Assembly (NCBI GenBank): GCA_027946365.1 | Contig: JAPEUQ010000009.1 | Location: 1,959,349 to 2,023,348, forward strand | DNA from: Kalmusia sp. IMI 367209 | Taxonomy: Eukaryota; Ascomycota; Dothideomycetes; Pleosporales; Didymosphaeriaceae | DNA: 64,000 nucleotides | Direction of reading: 5' to 3' | Translations under genes and position numbers: made by a program | The notes under the pieces: model-generated | The model's input: only the letters and a program-made list of their open reading frames with translations | Told to the model about the DNA's origin: nothing | Database searches by the model: none | In this document: one piece after another, positions 62,861 to 64,000 of the stretch | How the letters are laid out: the number at the start of each line of letters is the position of its first letter | How positions within the stretch are numbered: position 1 is the stretch's first letter

Positions 62861-62869
62861 AGCACCATC

Positions 62870-63355
62870 GGCACCCACTATAGCAGGAGAGTCGTCCCCT
62901 TCGTCCCCTTTCCGAATAAAATATCCGCCCACTCAAACCACGTAAACTTTCGAGACTACCATTCAAAGTACACGCTATGCGATAATGAGATGTAGATACC
63001 TACACGGAACCCTTTTCCCATCCCTTCTCACGCTGATCATCGATCCAAAATACTTGGCAGCCTCTACGATACGAACGAGACCTGATAGTAGGGAATACCA
63101 CGGCACGAAAGCACTCAACACGGACAAATTAGCATGTAATGAATACCTCTTCACCCATATTATCGTTCTAGCGTACACACGGCGTGATACGGCAAAGAGG
63201 TCCTGGCTGGGATTTTTTTCGTTATTTCACATGACGTCTTGTTTCAAGAAAAACCACCAGAACGCACCAGCAACCGGACCTCGCACGCTGGTCCTTGATA
63301 AGTCTAGTAAAGGGCCTGCAGCATAACGCCTACGTGAATGGAAGCTTCGGCAACT
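62870..63355. other. Spacer between the two direct-repeat copies
   Basis: About 485 bases with a 113-codon + strand open frame (62985-63326) starting MRCRYLHGTLFPSLL. It has no recognisable domain or signal peptide and is overlapped by a minus-strand frame, so it is not called as a gene. Confidence 0.35.
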
Positions 63356-63830
63356 ATTTTGCAAGGCCTAGGTGCAGTCATGTAGTTCTTTGACAGGCGT
63401 AGTGGTGGATGGTTGCGTTGAAGCGTAGCAAGACCACCACGAAGGTGCGAGATATGATCGCAAGACATGAGGAAGGAATGCGAAGTCGCTACACAAAACA
63501 GCACGCTACTTTATAATAGACTGTCGTAGTATACCATAGATTGTTATAGATTACACGCAAAGGTGGGTGGGAATAGAGGTAGAGAGGCGCTTGGACCCCA
63601 AGGTGCGTCCCTGGCAGGAACGCAGCTACGGTGGTGCTGATCGACGTCCACGAATCGAACCGCACAGATGATCAGAAGGCTCTGGAGACGTCGTGTCATG
63701 CTGGAACGTCTACCGCAATGCTAACCTTTATATATGCAAGGTACCATGTCTTATTATCTAGAATCCATCGCTCACCCTTGGGCTCGAAGAGCTCTATCAG
63801 TGACAATTCATCCAGCCCTACGACCTCGAG
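63356..63830 (-). repeat. Diverged direct repeat, copy 2
   Basis: About 885 bases downstream of copy 1 in the same orientation and overlapping the 3' part of the minus-strand gene at the window edge. Shared blocks include ttttgcaaggcctaggtgca, gtatgcc/gtatacc-atag, and gcaggaacgcagctac. Identity is moderate with indels; the two copies are old. Confidence 0.55.
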
Positions 63831-64000
63831 CCCTAACCACGCCTCCAACGCCCGACCAGCGGCGCACGCTTGCGGGTTCACCTTCTCTACCAGCGCCAGC
63901 CAGATGGCTCCATTCGCCCACGCGCAAGGTCTGCTCAACCCGGAGTAGTGGTGACAGACTCGTGCGACGAGGCAGAGGATGCCCAACCAAGCTTCCGGGC
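63696..64000 (-). CDS. Hypothetical protein, C-terminal part, runs off window
   Basis: The minus-strand frame is open from the window edge to a stop at 63696. It reads HYSGLSRPCAWANGAIWLAL, then AGRALEAWLGLEVVGLDELS, then LIELFEPKGERWILDNK; this looks like genuine coding sequence. After WILDNKTW a GTACCT could start an intron, so the last 15 codons are uncertain. The family was not recognised. The similar but broken reading in copy 1 of the direct repeat supports that this was a real gene in two tandem copies. Confidence 0.4.
   Translation of the reverse strand, partial: PEAWLGILCLVARVCHHYSGLSRPCAWANGAIWLALVEKVNPQACAAGRALEAWLGLEVVGLDELSLIELFEPKGERWILDNKTWYLAYIKVSIAVDVPA

Noticed and set aside
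62985..63326. 113-codon + strand ORF
   Set aside because: No recognisable features, overlapped by an opposing frame and flanked by decayed repeats.
63620..63665. tRNA-like T-arm (minus strand GGTTCGATTC)
   Set aside because: No acceptor stem, D-arm or anticodon arm can be placed, and the same place in the other repeat copy does not keep the motif.

Overview
The window is nuclear DNA of a filamentous ascomycete, most like a Pezizomycotina (Dothideomycete-type) genome. Short GT-AG introns of 46-160 nt, a Zn2Cys6 regulator, a DUF3176 membrane protein and a Kex2-type repeat peptide precursor support this. A 35 kb AT-rich block carries the TA-rich, CA/TG-poor composition left by repeat-induced point mutation (RIP). 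No genus is claimed.

Region 1 (1-16.7 kb) is ordinary gene-bearing sequence. In order it holds the 3' end of a family III CoA-transferase, a 2,3-dihydroxybenzoate decarboxylase, a Zn2Cys6 regulator, a flavin monooxygenase (minus), a short-chain dehydrogenase (minus) and a dienelactone-hydrolase/NTF2-like protein. The first six genes look like a small aromatic-acid catabolic or tailoring cluster with its own regulator. After them come a DUF3176 membrane protein and a small secreted precursor with a signal peptide and six copies of DGNLRPN, most preceded by RR-EAEA. Its layout matches fungal pheromone and KEP precursors.

Region 2 (16.7-19 kb) is a transition zone with fragmentary minus-strand hypothetical genes, one carrying a RIP-type stop.

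Region 3 (about 19-54.3 kb) is a gene-free AT-rich island of RIP-degraded transposons. Recognisable items are degraded tandem repeats, two Fot1/pogo remnants, and a full-length Ty3/Gypsy element at 23600-33175 with LTRs and an ATACC target duplication. Nested in its 5' end is a younger Tc1/mariner element (30854-32924, TA duplication, about 90 bp inverted repeats). There is also a MITE-like element, a 42-bp GC-richer minisatellite and a large decayed ORF of unknown family.

Region 4 (54.3-55.2 kb) is a GC-rich minisatellite lying exactly at the edge of the AT-rich island.

Region 5 (55.3-64 kb) returns to normal composition but holds two large genes that are visibly broken: one with a ParB-like GHHRVEA motif and one about 1,300 codons long of unknown family. 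Both carry single-base frameshifts and C-to-T-type stops. Next is a diverged direct repeat, and then the 3' end of a minus-strand gene that runs off the window.
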